Notes under the pieces: model-generated | What the model was told of the DNA's origin: nothing | Seen by the model: the letters and a program-made list of their open reading frames with translations, nothing else | Database searches by the model: none | NCBI GenBank assembly: GCA_031310005.1 | Contig: CM062385.1 | Location: 2,852,001 to 2,916,000, forward strand | DNA length: 64,000 nucleotides | Reading direction: 5' to 3' | From: Dactylellina haptotyla | Lineage: Eukaryota > Ascomycota > Orbiliomycetes > Orbiliales > Orbiliaceae | Program-made: the position numbers and the translations under genes | Shown here: in pieces, positions 24,812-36,558 of the stretch | How positions within the stretch are numbered: position 1 is the first letter of the stretch | Layout: each line of letters starts with the position of its first letter

Positions 24812-27118
24812 ATGGTAAGATTTTATGGGCGCACAATGCTACAAAAACTTTGTAACCTATTATTGTTCATCATTCATTACGATATACTCACAACCTACGC
24901 ACTACGAGATTATAGGCTACGGCTTAAAATAGGAACTTGGGATGCCATAGTTACAAAAAATGTATTATGTACAGTCAAAAAAAAATTCCGGAAACCTTTG
25001 AACCCCCCAGTTATACCAGGGGTTAAAGAACTCGTTTTTAGTACGCCAGTCTCAAACTGGCTTCAGCCCCCAAAGAAATATTCTTTTCACAAGACAGAGA
25101 ATGAGTATCTGGGAACATGGGCATACCATATAGATATTGTGGGTCGGGTAAGTTATTTTGAGGAAGCCCTGAAGTACCAGTATCTGTTTCGCAACGTAGA
25201 TATGCGATATTATCCGGTAAGTAGACAATATAAATATATCATTAGGAACGTGATTATTTAAACACAGGTTTACATCAGTCCATTGCTGCGTTACTATAGA
25301 ACTAAACAAAATTCATGTTAGCTATTCCACTGTAGAAGCTTCGGCTCAGCAGAGACTAACCAACTAAGCTACAAAGTAGTCTGGGGCCGTCAAGTATCCG
25401 AAGTTAACCCAGATCCAAAATTTTAGCTGTTATCATGTCTTTACTTACATTTTTAGACCTGCTTTTGAATGATGATCCCCCAACTTGCTGTTTCTTGCAC
25501 CTAGCCCTCATAGCGCCCTCCCAAGCTTGGACCTAAGTAAAGCAATTCTAATAACAAAATGATAATAGTTCGAAGAATGTTTCTCTGTGGAGAAGAGCTG
25601 GCAATTGACTCGCCAAGGTGATAAGTTCTGGTATGAGCGTCCTCCGGTTAGGAGGGATAGAACGTGGCTAGGGAAATGGCCCTGGGTCGATTATAAACGC
25701 CTTCCAGTTTCTAAAGATGGGGTACACGTTCTCCGGCGAGCACCTCTGGAACTTTCTTCGCTATCGTGGCCGCGAGGGTACAACCTTGTATCTAGTGTCC
25801 ATCTTAAACATTCTTATTATTATTATAAGAATGCTGGCAAAGGTGTGGTAGTATATGTCATCGATACCGGCTGCGATCCGGACCACCCTGTAAGTTAGAA
25901 TCCCATACACCCATTATGGGCTCCAAAGCCTATCATGCCAAAAGACGATTTATTTTCCCCATACCGTGTTGCAGAGCACGTAGAGGCAGTATATTGATTT
26001 AAATTTTGTGAGCAGGAATTCAAAAATGCCCGATTTCAAGATTGGATAGTCTCTAGCAGCTTCTCCCCACCAGAAAATGGAACCGAGTTCTGCGGAGACC
26101 GGCCAAGGTGTCATGGCACAATGGTTGCCGCAAAAATTGTAGGACAAAATTTGGGTCTAGCACCACATTCTGAGCTGGTTATAGTGCCTACGGAAGACTC
26201 CGCAGGACACACATGGGACCCTATAAGAGTATTCGCACTCATGGATACCTATAGCCATATAAAGTCTTATAACTCGATGCGTCCTTGCATAATCAATTTA
26301 TCCTGGAGTGCAGGACCTTCAACCCATAAAGATAATCCTCATTCGCTGTATAACATCTACAAAGATCTATTAACTGAGTTCACACTTCTCGATAACGTCA
26401 TCATGGTAACTTCGGCCGGGAACGGTAGGCCAGTAAGACAAATTCCACAAACTGAAATTTTTCCTCCAAAATTTTAAGCAGACTTAAATCGGACTTTAGA
26501 TCTCTAATATATACGATCTGATGGAGATAGGGCGAAATAATTCGAGAGGTACCCACAGTTTTCGGTTCCGATCCCCAATTTTGGAATCTTGTAGTGGTGG
26601 GAGCAGCTAATTCATACGATTTCCAAAACATATATCAATATAACACGAGCTATTTAAATATGGTCTGGGCTATAGGTGGTGATGTTACAGATGTCACGAT
26701 ACCAGACCCCAGACTCGACTCCACCGGAGGATTTCCCGCAAAAAAATATTATCATATTCAATTCGGGCCGTGGTTCGGAACCTCTGGAGGTATATAGCAC
26801 TCCATCTCCACAATGAGACGATAGAGCCTTCATCTAACCATTCCTTTGGAAATAGCTGCGGCCACAGTTTCGGGGATGCTAGCAAGCTACATTTCACGCA
26901 ATATGGAATCAAAGACCAGGATAAAAGATGCACTAAAACAATTAAAGAAGCTAGCCTATCCAAATGCGCCTGGGGGTGTCGATATTATCCATAATGGTAT
27001 CACCCCAAATAAATGGACCAAAGAGGACCAGGAAGAAGCTGGTTACTCAAGAGGAAAAGAGCAGTGCAAGAAAGTTTGGGATAAAATCACGAAGCAATTT
27101 AAATCTATCTGTGATTAG
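24812..27118 (+). CDS. secreted subtilisin-like serine protease (S8), copy 2
   Basis: Five exons, 24812-25216, 25569-25889, 26016-26432, 26531-26789 and 26856-27118, with intron phases 0,0,0,1; 554 residues. The start could also be the ninth codon (MLQKLCNLLLFI), which gives a cleaner signal peptide. Residues about 40-135 form a module with a GTW start, a conserved Cys (VLCTVKK), LQPPKK and ENEYLGTWAY. A W/Y-rich linker with LPVSKDG follows. The protease domain begins near residue 225 and keeps the full triad: Asp234 (VIDTGCD), His275 (RCHGT) and Ser466 (GTSG), plus oxyanion Asn378 (SAGNG). Subtilases cleave proteins outside the cell; the N-terminal module may be a propeptide or a targeting part. 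Its length, the Cys and the shared pattern set it apart from a standard I9 propeptide, though distant kinship is not excluded. Confidence 0.85.
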
Positions 27119-27854
27119 TATTTCGTACTATTAAAATACTCAAAAATATATTATGCCCACACTATACACTCCGTGTCTAAATTCAGCACTATCCTCTTTT
27201 TATGCCTTTTATGAGTATCAAGTATATTGCAAATACATAGAACTTGATCTTTAGCATATGGAAATGCCCCTACCGCCACAATGACAAAGACTACAGCCAT
27301 GAAATCTTGTCTCGGTAGCTTTGTTGGTAGTTGTAAATGTCATAAAGGCAGACAAGACTTGACAACTGCGCAAACCTGATCAGTACATGCACTAAATATA
27401 TACTTACAACAAACATTTCTGTGACCGTGTCCAAGAGGTCTCAGCTAGGAAAATCGCCAGTGCACTAGCGGCCCCTTCATTGGGATTGAGAAATCACATT
27501 TTTCGCTCGACAATCCCAAAATATGCGAAACCCAACATGAGCAGAATTGGTCTCGCTGGCCACAAAACTGAAAAGTAGAGCAGAATTGATATTCACAAAC
27601 TATAAACATCGTAATTTCAGATCCAACTAACCTTTGAATAAGGCACATATTTTTCCGCGTTTAGTAACTTCTAGTTACAGATAAATTTAGTCTTGATGTC
27701 TCAGAGATAGATACAAGTTGTTCCTATGGCGTTTCCACTAGGTTTTCCAAGAAGTAGCAAATCTATTCATGAAGAGCCCTTTTGTCTTTATCTTTTATAT
27801 TTCATTCCAAGATCGAAAAGTTAAGATTTTAAGCAAATATACATATCCCTAATA
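27119..27854. other. spacer between subtilase copies 2 and 3
   Basis: A/T-rich, 736 bases, no coding frame supported. Confidence 0.45.
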
Positions 27855-29970
27855 ATGTGGCGTCCATTTTATTTACTTATATTACTTAGCTTTCAATTAA
27901 ATATATCTAAAGGTTCCGCACGAGAAGAGAAAATCTTATTACGAACGGGATCTTGGGAGACCATCAACCTACAATCCATAGTCTGCATCGTAAGGAAAGA
28001 CTTCCGGGAAAATAAACACAGATTCATAGAATTAGACGACATCATTTTAAGTAGGGACAATGAGTTACTAGGGTGGTTGAAACCGCCAAAGAAGAAATCT
28101 ATTTTTAAGATCGAGAGCGAATATTTGGGAGTATGGGCGTACTTGATATATATTTTAGGAGACCCGCACGATTTTGAAGACAAGCTAACTGCTTATTACG
28201 ATGACCACAAAATGTCTGATGATTACCCTGTAAGTGAATGACGCTTAATAAAATCCATGAAGGGCTTCGGTCCCCTTCCCCTAAATATTAAACGTACTGA
28301 GTGATGTTGTGCTGTCACTTCATTTTTGAATTAAATCTAGCCATGTCAGTAGAGATATTCTAATATCAATCTCAATAGTTCGACGCATGTTATCCGAATC
28401 GCAAAACTATCGAAGAAGCTTATCGCGACTATTGGTACGACCTACCTATAAACCGTGAGGTTCCCGGGGGCCAAGCAGCATCGGATGCATTCGAACGCTC
28501 GATCAACAGCAAACCGCTTCCGGTTTCGAAGGACGGTCTACAGGTTCGTCGAAACGCGCTCCCGGAGTATGGTTTATTATCGCGGCCAAAAAAACATGAT
28601 TCACAACTGAGTAATCGACTTAAACGCTCCTACTACCATTACCGGAACTCAGGGGAGGGCGTGGTAGTTTATTTGGTCGACACAGGTTGCGATCCAAGTC
28701 ATCCTGTACGTATTACTTACCTGAAGAATACATCCTATAACTTATATATATAACCGCTCTCCCGAACTTTGTATTACGAACAAGTGGGAGGTCGCCTAAT
28801 CCCCAAATTTGAAGTTACCGAAGCCGAGCTATTCGTTTGTGTTGATACTAATATCTAATATTTGACCAGGAATTCGAAAGCACACGGTTTCAAGATTGGA
28901 TTGTCTCTAAAAATCTATTGTCTGCGGAAAATGGAACCGATGCTTGCGATATCGTCTGCCATGGTACGGAGATGGCCTCAAAAATTGCTGGACGGCATCT
29001 TGGAATAGCGCCACATGCTCAGTTAGTAGTTGTCCCGACGAATGATTCGGACGGATTGATGTGGTTTTATACGGTATTGTCCGCCTTGATGGAAACATAC
29101 AATCACATTAAATCGCGCAACCGCGGCCGCCCTTGCATCATTACTACGGCTTTGCGCCTGCCAGTTACTTATCAAGATGCAAAAACAAGACCTACTCTTT
29201 ACCACGCATTCTTAGACTTATCCGCTAAGATAATCGGATTAGGGAATGTCATCATGGTAGCCTCAGCCGGCAATGGACGCAGTGTAAGAGACCTTGAGCT
29301 ATCCTAGTCTTCCAAATACTGGTATACTTTGAAAGTTTTTGTTAGGCTAACTCAATTCGACTGCCAATCAATCGTATCTCGACCGGAGCAGGATGAAAGA
29401 ATTAGAAACTTCCCTGCAATTTTGGCAGCAGATAACCGATTCAGAAATCTTGTGGTAGCTGGGGGAGCTGATTCGTATTATTTCCAAAATATGTATCAAT
29501 TCGATAACGGATTTGTAAATTTTGTTTGGGCTCTAGGAGGGAATTTAACGGTAGCTACAACTCCTGACCCTAGACTCCATCCTACAGAGGTGACCTTGGA
29601 TGATTATTACCGGGATTATTATCTTACAGGAACTTCAGGAGGTATATGCATAGATCCCCCCTCATGTTTATGTATTCATCACTAACCTAAGTTTGTGTTC
29701 TATTTCCCACCAAAAGCGACAGCAATAGTGTCAGGGATGTTAGCGAGTTATATTTCTCGCAATATGAAATCGAAGACACGGATGACAGATGCCATTAAAC
29801 AATTGAAGAAGTTCTCTTATCCAAATGCACCTGGCGGTGTACCTATGATTCATGACGGCATTACTTCTGATAAATGGTTGCGAGAAGATCGAACGGAAGT
29901 ACAAGGGACGCTGAAAGACAATTGCAAGAAAGTATGGAACAAGATTACAGGGAAGCCATCTTGCAAATAG
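27855..29970 (+). CDS. secreted subtilisin-like serine protease (S8), copy 3
   Basis: Five exons, 27855-28229, 28379-28705, 28870-29283, 29392-29641 and 29717-29970, with the same phases as copy 2; 539 residues. The signal peptide is short and clear (MWRPFYLLILLSF...). The N-terminal module repeats the copy 2 pattern: TGSW, IVCIVRK, LKPPKKK and ESEYLGVWAY, then an F..CY linker. Catalytic residues are Asp226 (LVDTGCD), His265 (VCHGT), Ser454 (GTSG) and oxyanion Asn369 (SAGNG). The residue after GTSG is Ala completed across the last intron, so the catalytic-serine motif is split by an intron in all three copies. A predicted C-terminal helix ends in a Cys-containing tail. Likely extracellular proteolysis; substrate unknown. 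Confidence 0.86.
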
Positions 29971-30737
29971 CCTGCCCGAAAGCTTTTACATCACACAGAG
30001 TATTGGTATACGTACGGACATAGCTGCCATTTCTGAATCAATATGTGTTGCAAGACTCAAACATTGACAGGTGCACACTCGGACAACCTAAGCATATAGT
30101 ACTACTAGAATATAAAATGAAATACAAGACGTTGATGGCCTAAACCAAGATCAATGGGGGAAAGGCATGTTCAAACGATATTTGAGCTCAAATTTGCAAG
30201 CGTCACCTCAGCTTCCGTCCCTAAGTAGCCAGTCTCCATAACGCTGTACATAGCTCTACTGCGCGCACAGCGGCGCGGCTTAGTGAAATCGAAAGCTAAG
30301 GTGCAGCCATGCATTGGCGAAAATCGAGGTCAACCCCTGCAACAGTCATCAGCTCGCAATTTAGATGCGGGTTTGTCGTTCATGTTGCCCAATTCAACCA
30401 ATTGGGTCAGATCGTGGGGGCAATGGTTGCGCTTGTCTACGTTCATGTTTGATCCAATCTCCCCGCAAATCACAGCCTTGAAACTTCAAATTATATTCGG
30501 TGAAGGATCAACTACCATTTCGATATAACCATACTGTAGCCAAGATATCAAAATCGAGAATAAAACAAAAGATTATCAGAGTTCATTATCTCAATAGTGA
30601 AAAGCTTGTGCAAGTGTTCTCCGTCTTCAAATTGCAAGTCATTAAATCATACTTCGTCCGTTGGTAGAGTGCTAACTTGGGCGCAGATATTTAACACACC
30701 CTGGTTTCAATACAGTTATCCAAGATAGGAAGCCAAA
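29971..30737. other. spacer between subtilase copy 3 and F-box gene 2
   Basis: No gene supported; an 81-codon frame at 30283 lacks an ATG start and any recognisable content. Confidence 0.45.
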
Positions 30738-31938
30738 ATGCCAATCTCAATGCTCCCCAATGAGCTTCTAAGCTGGATATTCAGCAACAGAAACCTCGAT
30801 AATAGAGACAGAACCCATATTTCCCAAGTCTGCACTCGCTGGGCGGCAATTGTTCTGCCCGATATTTATCGACGGTGCATAGTCAACTACCCCATCAAAT
30901 ACAATCTCTGGAATTACACAGATTTCCAAGCTTGCGTCAAACATGGTTCTTACGTGAAGTAAGACTATCCAGGCGGTTATGAGTAGCATTTATCAGTGAG
31001 GTGCTAATAAGAACTGAACTTCCAGGAGCTTGAGCCTCTGGTTCCATAATAGCGAAGACGTAGTCGATTCTAGTAGCGAAGTAAAAGAATTAACCAAGAC
31101 AATAGCAAAGTTTCCACAGGTTACTACTTTCTCAATCACAGACAAATATACAAACTTACCATGGTTTTATTTTTGGAAAATCTTAAATTGTTCGATCACG
31201 ACGATGCCAAATATGCGGAGTCTGACTATCCGTCGATACCTTATAAACGGTCACATACCTCTTGAGAAAAACATGCCTCGGATAAATATCTCACCAGCCA
31301 GGCTGCAACAACTCGAGGAAGTCACGGTTTACATTCTAGTAGAATACGATAACGCTGCCGAAATTTTTTATCACTTTATGAGCCTACTGATCAAAGTACT
31401 CGGGGACGTCCACCACAGAGTCAAGTTCAAAATTGATGTCAGATTACGGTGGGCAAAAGGAATTAGGACGGATTTCAACAAAACTCCTCAGACTTGGTCG
31501 ATTAAAAATCTGGAAGAGCTATCCTTCAAGGGAAGCGGTCTATACCTACCAGGTGATCTAATAACAGCGGACTTTTCGAAAGTGAAAGTGCTGAAAATGC
31601 AAGATATGGAGTGCAAGGACTTAATGGCCGAGGTAGCTATTTCATTTGCACAATATATCCTTTATACCGGTTTGTTAATATATTACCTGTTTGTTCAGCA
31701 GAATCATTACGGAGATAAGGGAAATCTAAGACTCTCGGATTTCAAAAACGTTGAGATTTTCGAAATTAATAATTACATACCAGCAGACAGACGAGAAATC
31801 GGAACTTGGTCACGGGTGCTTAACCATCTACCAAAAATTCGAGAATTCAGATTCGCGGATGGAGATGCTGTTGCCTCATTCACGATATCCCGAAGTCCCG
31901 ATGGAATGGTAGTCGACATCAAAAGAAAGGGCAGGTAA
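30738..31938 (+). CDS. F-box protein with degenerate leucine-rich C-terminal part
   Basis: Exon 1 is 30738-30958. A 67-base intron (GTAAGA...TCCAG) leads in phase 2 to 31026. The ATG is followed at once by an F-box: MLPNELLSWIFS...RTHISQVCTRWAAIVLPDIY. The rest has irregular leucine-rich stretches (LTIRRYL, LEELSFKGSGLYLP, VEIFEINNY), as in fungal F-box/LRR proteins that recruit substrates to SCF ligases. A second possible intron, 31633-31698 (GTAGCT...TTCAG, 66 bases, phase 0), is open in frame; its translation is hydrophobic and unlike its surroundings, so I favour splicing, giving 355 residues rather than 377. It lies right of the subtilase array. Confidence 0.72.
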
Positions 31939-34029
31939 TTCTAAGGCGTTGCCACCTTCTTACCTACGCATCCAGATAGCATGATCTCAACGCTACTTTA
32001 CATTTACAAACGTATTTATCCATCGATTTCAAGCATATCACAAGACAAGAAGAATTTTTTGAGGGCTTCAATTTTATTTATGATTATTTTAATCACATAT
32101 GAAAACAATTATAATATCCAGCAAGTGTACAGAGGCGCCCGAAAAGCAAATCCATAAAATCGAACAATCTCCAATATTGAGACCAAGAAAAGTAAACTCC
32201 CAGAATCCAGACAAAGACCAAGTGAACAGGAAACGGAAAGAGCGAAACATTTGTTAATCGAATTCGTTAATTGTGTGTTTTCCCAAGAAAAACTAGTAGA
32301 AACGCCATTCTCCTGAACATATCCCTACTATTACCACCATTTTTGACCATACAACTCCTGGCTCGATCGAACGATAGTATCGATCGGCTTGAATCCATAG
32401 TGGACAGTTTACTTATGTTCCCTGTCAGTCGTGAACTTCTTCCAAGCGTTTCCGAGCCAGCCAGAGGCGGCACGCTGGTCGTCGAATTTAGCGGCGTGAC
32501 TCATACTATTCGATCGTTGCTTCTGGAGTCCTTCAAAACTGACTCCCCACGACTAGGTTGGAATATGAATGTCAGTAACGCAGGGTAAAGTGCGGGGAAG
32601 TGGACCAATTCTCGCTTACCGAACGTCTGGGTTGAGTATCGGCCTGGGCAGCCTGGGGGGTCTTTTGAGAATCCATTGTGATTATTCTTTAAGTAATTCG
32701 TTACAAAAGTAGTTGTAATATTTGCGGTGGAATGTTATATGTTCTTTATATATCGAATGAATCTGAAGGATGGATAAAAAAATGAGAAGGAGACCAGTGT
32801 CTGTCTCTTTTATACATGAAAATACTGTCTCGCCCTTCATATGATCTGCGGTACGTCTCCGGGGAATTCCTGATTTCTACGTGCACGATTCGCGAGAAGG
32901 GAACTAGTTTAGAATTTCTTGGTGCTGATTAGTAGAGCCTGCCGTGCTTTTTTCTTTGTGAACTTTCCCCAGAAATCGAATTATCCAAGAAGAGGGTGTG
33001 CTGCAGCAAAACGGTTAGGGAAACGTCATGGTAGGTGCAGTCACCCAAGTCGACCTTAGCGGCCCAATCGAACGCCGCATTTCCCTTCTTTTTGGGTTAG
33101 ACATTTGGTCGTCGAGAGGGCTAGATTGACACATTAGAAATCGGGATTTCTTTCATAAGACTGCTGTGAGGTAAGTATCGCACGGGAAAGTCAAGGGGTC
33201 TCGTGATATGCAACATGGCCTGATACCGACAGGCGCACGTACTACTAAAAACAGTACTTGAATGTTGCTTTAATGTTGGCTGTGATTCAATAAATAACTA
33301 AATTAATAAGCTTTCTTGCATGAGTAAACTCGATCCCAAGGGCGGGATCGTCGGCTAGTAGACATGGAGGAGAGCATCGAGAAAATGGAGAACGTCACGT
33401 CGGAAAAACGTTTACGTAGTTGACTACCACGCTAGCCTCGCCTCCTAAGCATCCGAACCGATAAGAAATAATCAGGCTGGGTATCGGCCGCTTGCATATG
33501 CTCGCGAAGAATGTTGATGACATGCTGGAAACAACATGCCACAGCCGTATGGGTATCAGATGGATATCCGACTGAATACGACATCAATGCGCTATATATC
33601 CCCTGGAATTCCATCACGGACCCTTTCCCCTTCGCGAATGCAAGTGCAATTGACCTTCCATCTCAGCATGAGCACGAGCATAAACCTGCAACCGCGCGCG
33701 CTGCGAACATGCCAATAAAGCCAAGAAGACGCCCGAGTATTTCAAAGTCCTCCAGGGATTATGTAATCGCGTGGGACCGCAACAACGCGGCACATTTAGC
33801 CTGCTCAATGCAGCTGTATCGACCACCTAAGCAACTTGGTCCGAGCCTGTTTCTACAAAGGCCTGTCGAGCTGTCTACTTGGACTCTCTCCCTCCTCTCT
33901 CCTCCTCCTCTCCATCCCGCTCGGATCTGTATTAAGACCTTCCTCCCATAATAACATATCCTTCAGTCGGTCTCAACCCAGACGGGCTCAATTGATCGCG
34001 TATCCCGTGTACGCACCTCCTTATTCACC
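31939..34029. other. intergenic region and cyclophilin promoter
   Basis: 2.1 kb. Open frames at 32271-32588 (no ATG start) and 33511-33951 have no family character. The last 170 bases before the ATG at 34030 are C/T-rich (CTCTCCTCCTCCTCTCC), typical of a strong fungal promoter or leader. Confidence 0.5.
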
Positions 34030-35250
34030 ATGCTTGCCTTCTCCCGCATCCTCGCGGTCATCCTCTTGGTGGTGACCGCCGTTCAGGCCAACAAAGGCCC
34101 AAAGATCACCAATAAGGTACATAATCCCATGCTACAGACTATATTCATATAGTTTTCTGTGTTTTCAAGCTAGAAGCGACGTCGAATTGCTAATCATAGA
34201 GCCCCGCGAGGTGCTGTCCAGGTCTACTTTGATATTAAACATGGTGACGAAGAACTCGGCCGAATTGTCATTGGCTTGTACGGAGCCAGCGTTCCAAAGG
34301 TACTTTCCCAGCATATCCTCTCGTTTCTTATAATATCTATAGCGGGCCATCTAACATATCATTCTTGAACTAGACTGCTGAGAACTTCCGGTATGCCCGA
34401 TATTCTTTTGTAACCCACTCGGAGATGTGGAATTGATATTAACGACAATTTGCAGTGCTCTCTGCACCGGCGAGAAGGGATTCGGATATGAGGGCTCTAC
34501 CTTCCACCGTGTCATCAAAGACTTCATGATCCAGGGTGGTGACTTCACCAACCACGATGGTACGCTCTCCCCTCTTCGTTACCCCGCGTCGTAACCTGCT
34601 GTCGCAACACATACTAACATCTGTTGATATTGTAGGCACTGGTGGCAAGTCCAGTACGTAGGCCCACCAAATAGGATAGCCAACCCGCTGGACCCTTTTT
34701 ACTAACCGAGATTCTTCTTACAGTCTACGGCGAGAAGTTCAAGGATGAGAACTTCAAGTTCAAGGTAAGTTTCCACTCCGGCATATTTGGTCAAATAGCT
34801 CTATTCTAACCAGGTATCCGAACATATAGCACCACAAAGTCGGCATGCTCAGTATGAACGCCCTTAGCTCTACTTTGTATCAAAAGTCGTTACTTAATTA
34901 ACACAATACTATAGGCATGGCCAATGCCGGTCCAGACACCAACGGTTCCCAGTTCTTCATCACCACCGCCATCACTAGGTAAACCGTCCTTCCCCGCTTA
35001 TAACAGCTGCCCGATGCTAATTCTACCTCTGTTTCACAGTTGGCTCGATGGCCGACACGTTGTTTTCGGTGAAGTCCTCGAGGGATATAAGATTGTTGAA
35101 AAGATCCAAGATGTTGAGAAAGGCTACGGCGACAAGCCAAAGGTCACCGTCACAATCGCCAAGAGCGGTGAACTTGAGAAGCCAGCCGAAGAAGGTACTA
35201 AAGAAGAAGCCCCCAAGGAGGCCAAGGAGGAGAAGCACGAGGAATTGTAG
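34030..35250 (+). CDS. cypB: ER-lumen cyclophilin B (peptidyl-prolyl cis-trans isomerase)
   Basis: Nine exons: 34030-34116, 34222-34299, 34374-34390, 34456-34559, 34636-34653, 34724-34764, 34830-34851, 34915-34978 and 35040-35250; 213 residues. Three exons are only 17, 18 and 22 bases long; all joins are in phase and rebuild a perfect cyclophilin. An N-terminal signal peptide ([13 protein letters not shown]) directs it to the ER, and the C-terminal HEEL is a variant of the HDEL/KDEL retrieval signal. Active-site residues are present: Arg, Phe and Gln in [22 protein letters not shown], and the Trp and His of [12 protein letters not shown]. It speeds proline isomerisation in secretory proteins. 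Introns are 61-105 bases. A downstream exon may give another C-terminus (see 35749-36032). Confidence 0.95.
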
Positions 35251-35474
35251 ATGACATCCCTCTTCGTTTCTCGCTCCTCCCTCCCCTTTCCCGAATAGCC
35301 CTACACTTCCCATTTCCTCCCCTTAGCCCAATCATTCAAAAGAAGAGGACCTGAAGAGAAGGCCAAGTATGGGTATACGGTGAAAGGGGCTCACGGTATA
35401 TAACGTAAAAAGAAGACAAACGATACGATTTGTAGAATGTGTATTCGATATGTATACAAATAACGACCCGCGAT

Positions 35475-35492
35475 GAGAGAGAGAGAGAGAGA
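35475..35492 (+). repeat. (GA)9 microsatellite
   Basis: A pure run of nine GA units in the cyclophilin 3' region, inside the proposed alternative last intron. Confidence 0.9.
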
Positions 35493-35748
35493 AAGTCACA
35501 AGAACAAAACACCCAAAACAAAAAACAAAAAGTCATTGCTTCTTTTAACGATATAGACTGTAGTTCCCATTTCTCGTATTCTTTTCATAAAGTTCTTCGT
35601 ATCCTCGTACTCTGCTTAAGCACACAAACCCGTAGCCATATTCCCATCACTCGTCCTCTCAGGTCACTTCGTAAACCGCTTGCAGCTATCCAAGACTCTG
35701 TAATAAGAAAAAGGACAATCTAACCTGTATTCTTTCTTGCCTAAATAG

Positions 35749-36032
35749 AAACCGCCTCAGCTTCCAAAGACGGTACCGTTCCCACTACCCCCCTTCCAAC
35801 CGCAACCGCTTCAAAGACCGAGCAAGTTGACGCATCCTCGATAGCCTCCCACCCCGCCTCCGAAGTCGACACCGATACCACTGACGACATCCGACACCTC
35901 GGCCCCAAGGACTGGGCTCCATACCAGATCCTCCTCGTCGGAGTCGTCATCATCGCCGCTGCCGTTTGGTATATCAAGAAGCGCCGATCCACCGATAAGG
36001 AATCCAGCGAGAGCCTGATGAAGGATTATTAG
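35749..36032 (+). CDS. cypB: putative alternative 3' exon of cyclophilin B encoding a transmembrane anchor
   Basis: The open frame after a strong acceptor (branch-like CTAAC, pyrimidine tract, AAATAG at 35743-35748) encodes a Ser/Thr-rich linker, then a hydrophobic segment (ILLVGVVIIAAAVWYI) followed by KKRR and a charged tail ending in a TAG at 36030. A donor inside cyclophilin exon 9 (G|GTACTA, 35195) joins to it in the correct phase. The intron would be 554 bases, removing the HEEL tail and its stop. The product would be 289 residues: signal peptide, cyclophilin domain, linker of about 55 residues, and one membrane helix (about 254-270) with a short cytosolic end. No start codon or other upstream exon makes this a separate gene. 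The donor is only moderate in strength. Confidence 0.55.
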
Positions 36033-36558
36033 ACATCTACAATCTAATGTAGCGAATCAGCCTCGTGCCGTGCATATTCCCCATAGACAACCCTCATAGC
36101 CAACAGATATCTAGATTATTCCCATTTTGTAATGTTACGCATCACATCTTGCTTCGGCTTGTCCTCTGCAAGACATCATCTGGTTTGCGAGACAAGTAAA
36201 ATCTTTATATTATAAAATTAACAAATTTAAAATATATTCCTCTTCGTCACATATCTTCATTTGATGGAATTCCACTTCTCAGTCCTGTTTACTCGTTCGA
36301 TATTTAAATATTCGTACTACGAAAGCGATTCGCAACTATTCATCAGAAAGGATACAGCCGCCCCCTTTTAATACTACGGTATAGTATACGTGATAAAATA
36401 CAAATACACCTAAACGAGCGGGTAAACCAGAATATGAAAAGGTAAGAGATAAAAAAGGCTAAAGGTTTGAATGAAAAAAAGGAACAATAGGGTTCATGAA
36501 TGCAATTTCAGTTGCCCAAAAACTCGCACTTTTGGTTTTTTTCTTTCCTTCGCTTTCC
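36033..36558. other. convergent 3' region between cyclophilin and pyruvate carboxylase
   Basis: 526 bases, A/T-rich, with no coding content; 3' UTRs of both genes are expected here. Confidence 0.5.

Noticed and set aside
26540-26600. Apparent stop at the start of exon 4 in subtilase copy 2
   Set aside because: A reading error in frame; with the acceptor at 26529-26530 the exon is open and matches copies 1 and 3 along its whole length.
21000-31000. CRISPR array, transposon ends or long terminal repeats in the accessory block
   Set aside because: No regularly spaced repeats, terminal inverted repeats or transposase-like frames were seen; CRISPR is not expected in a fungal nucleus.
33511-33951. 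146-codon frame before cyclophilin B
   Set aside because: It runs into the C/T-rich promoter of cyclophilin and has no domain features.
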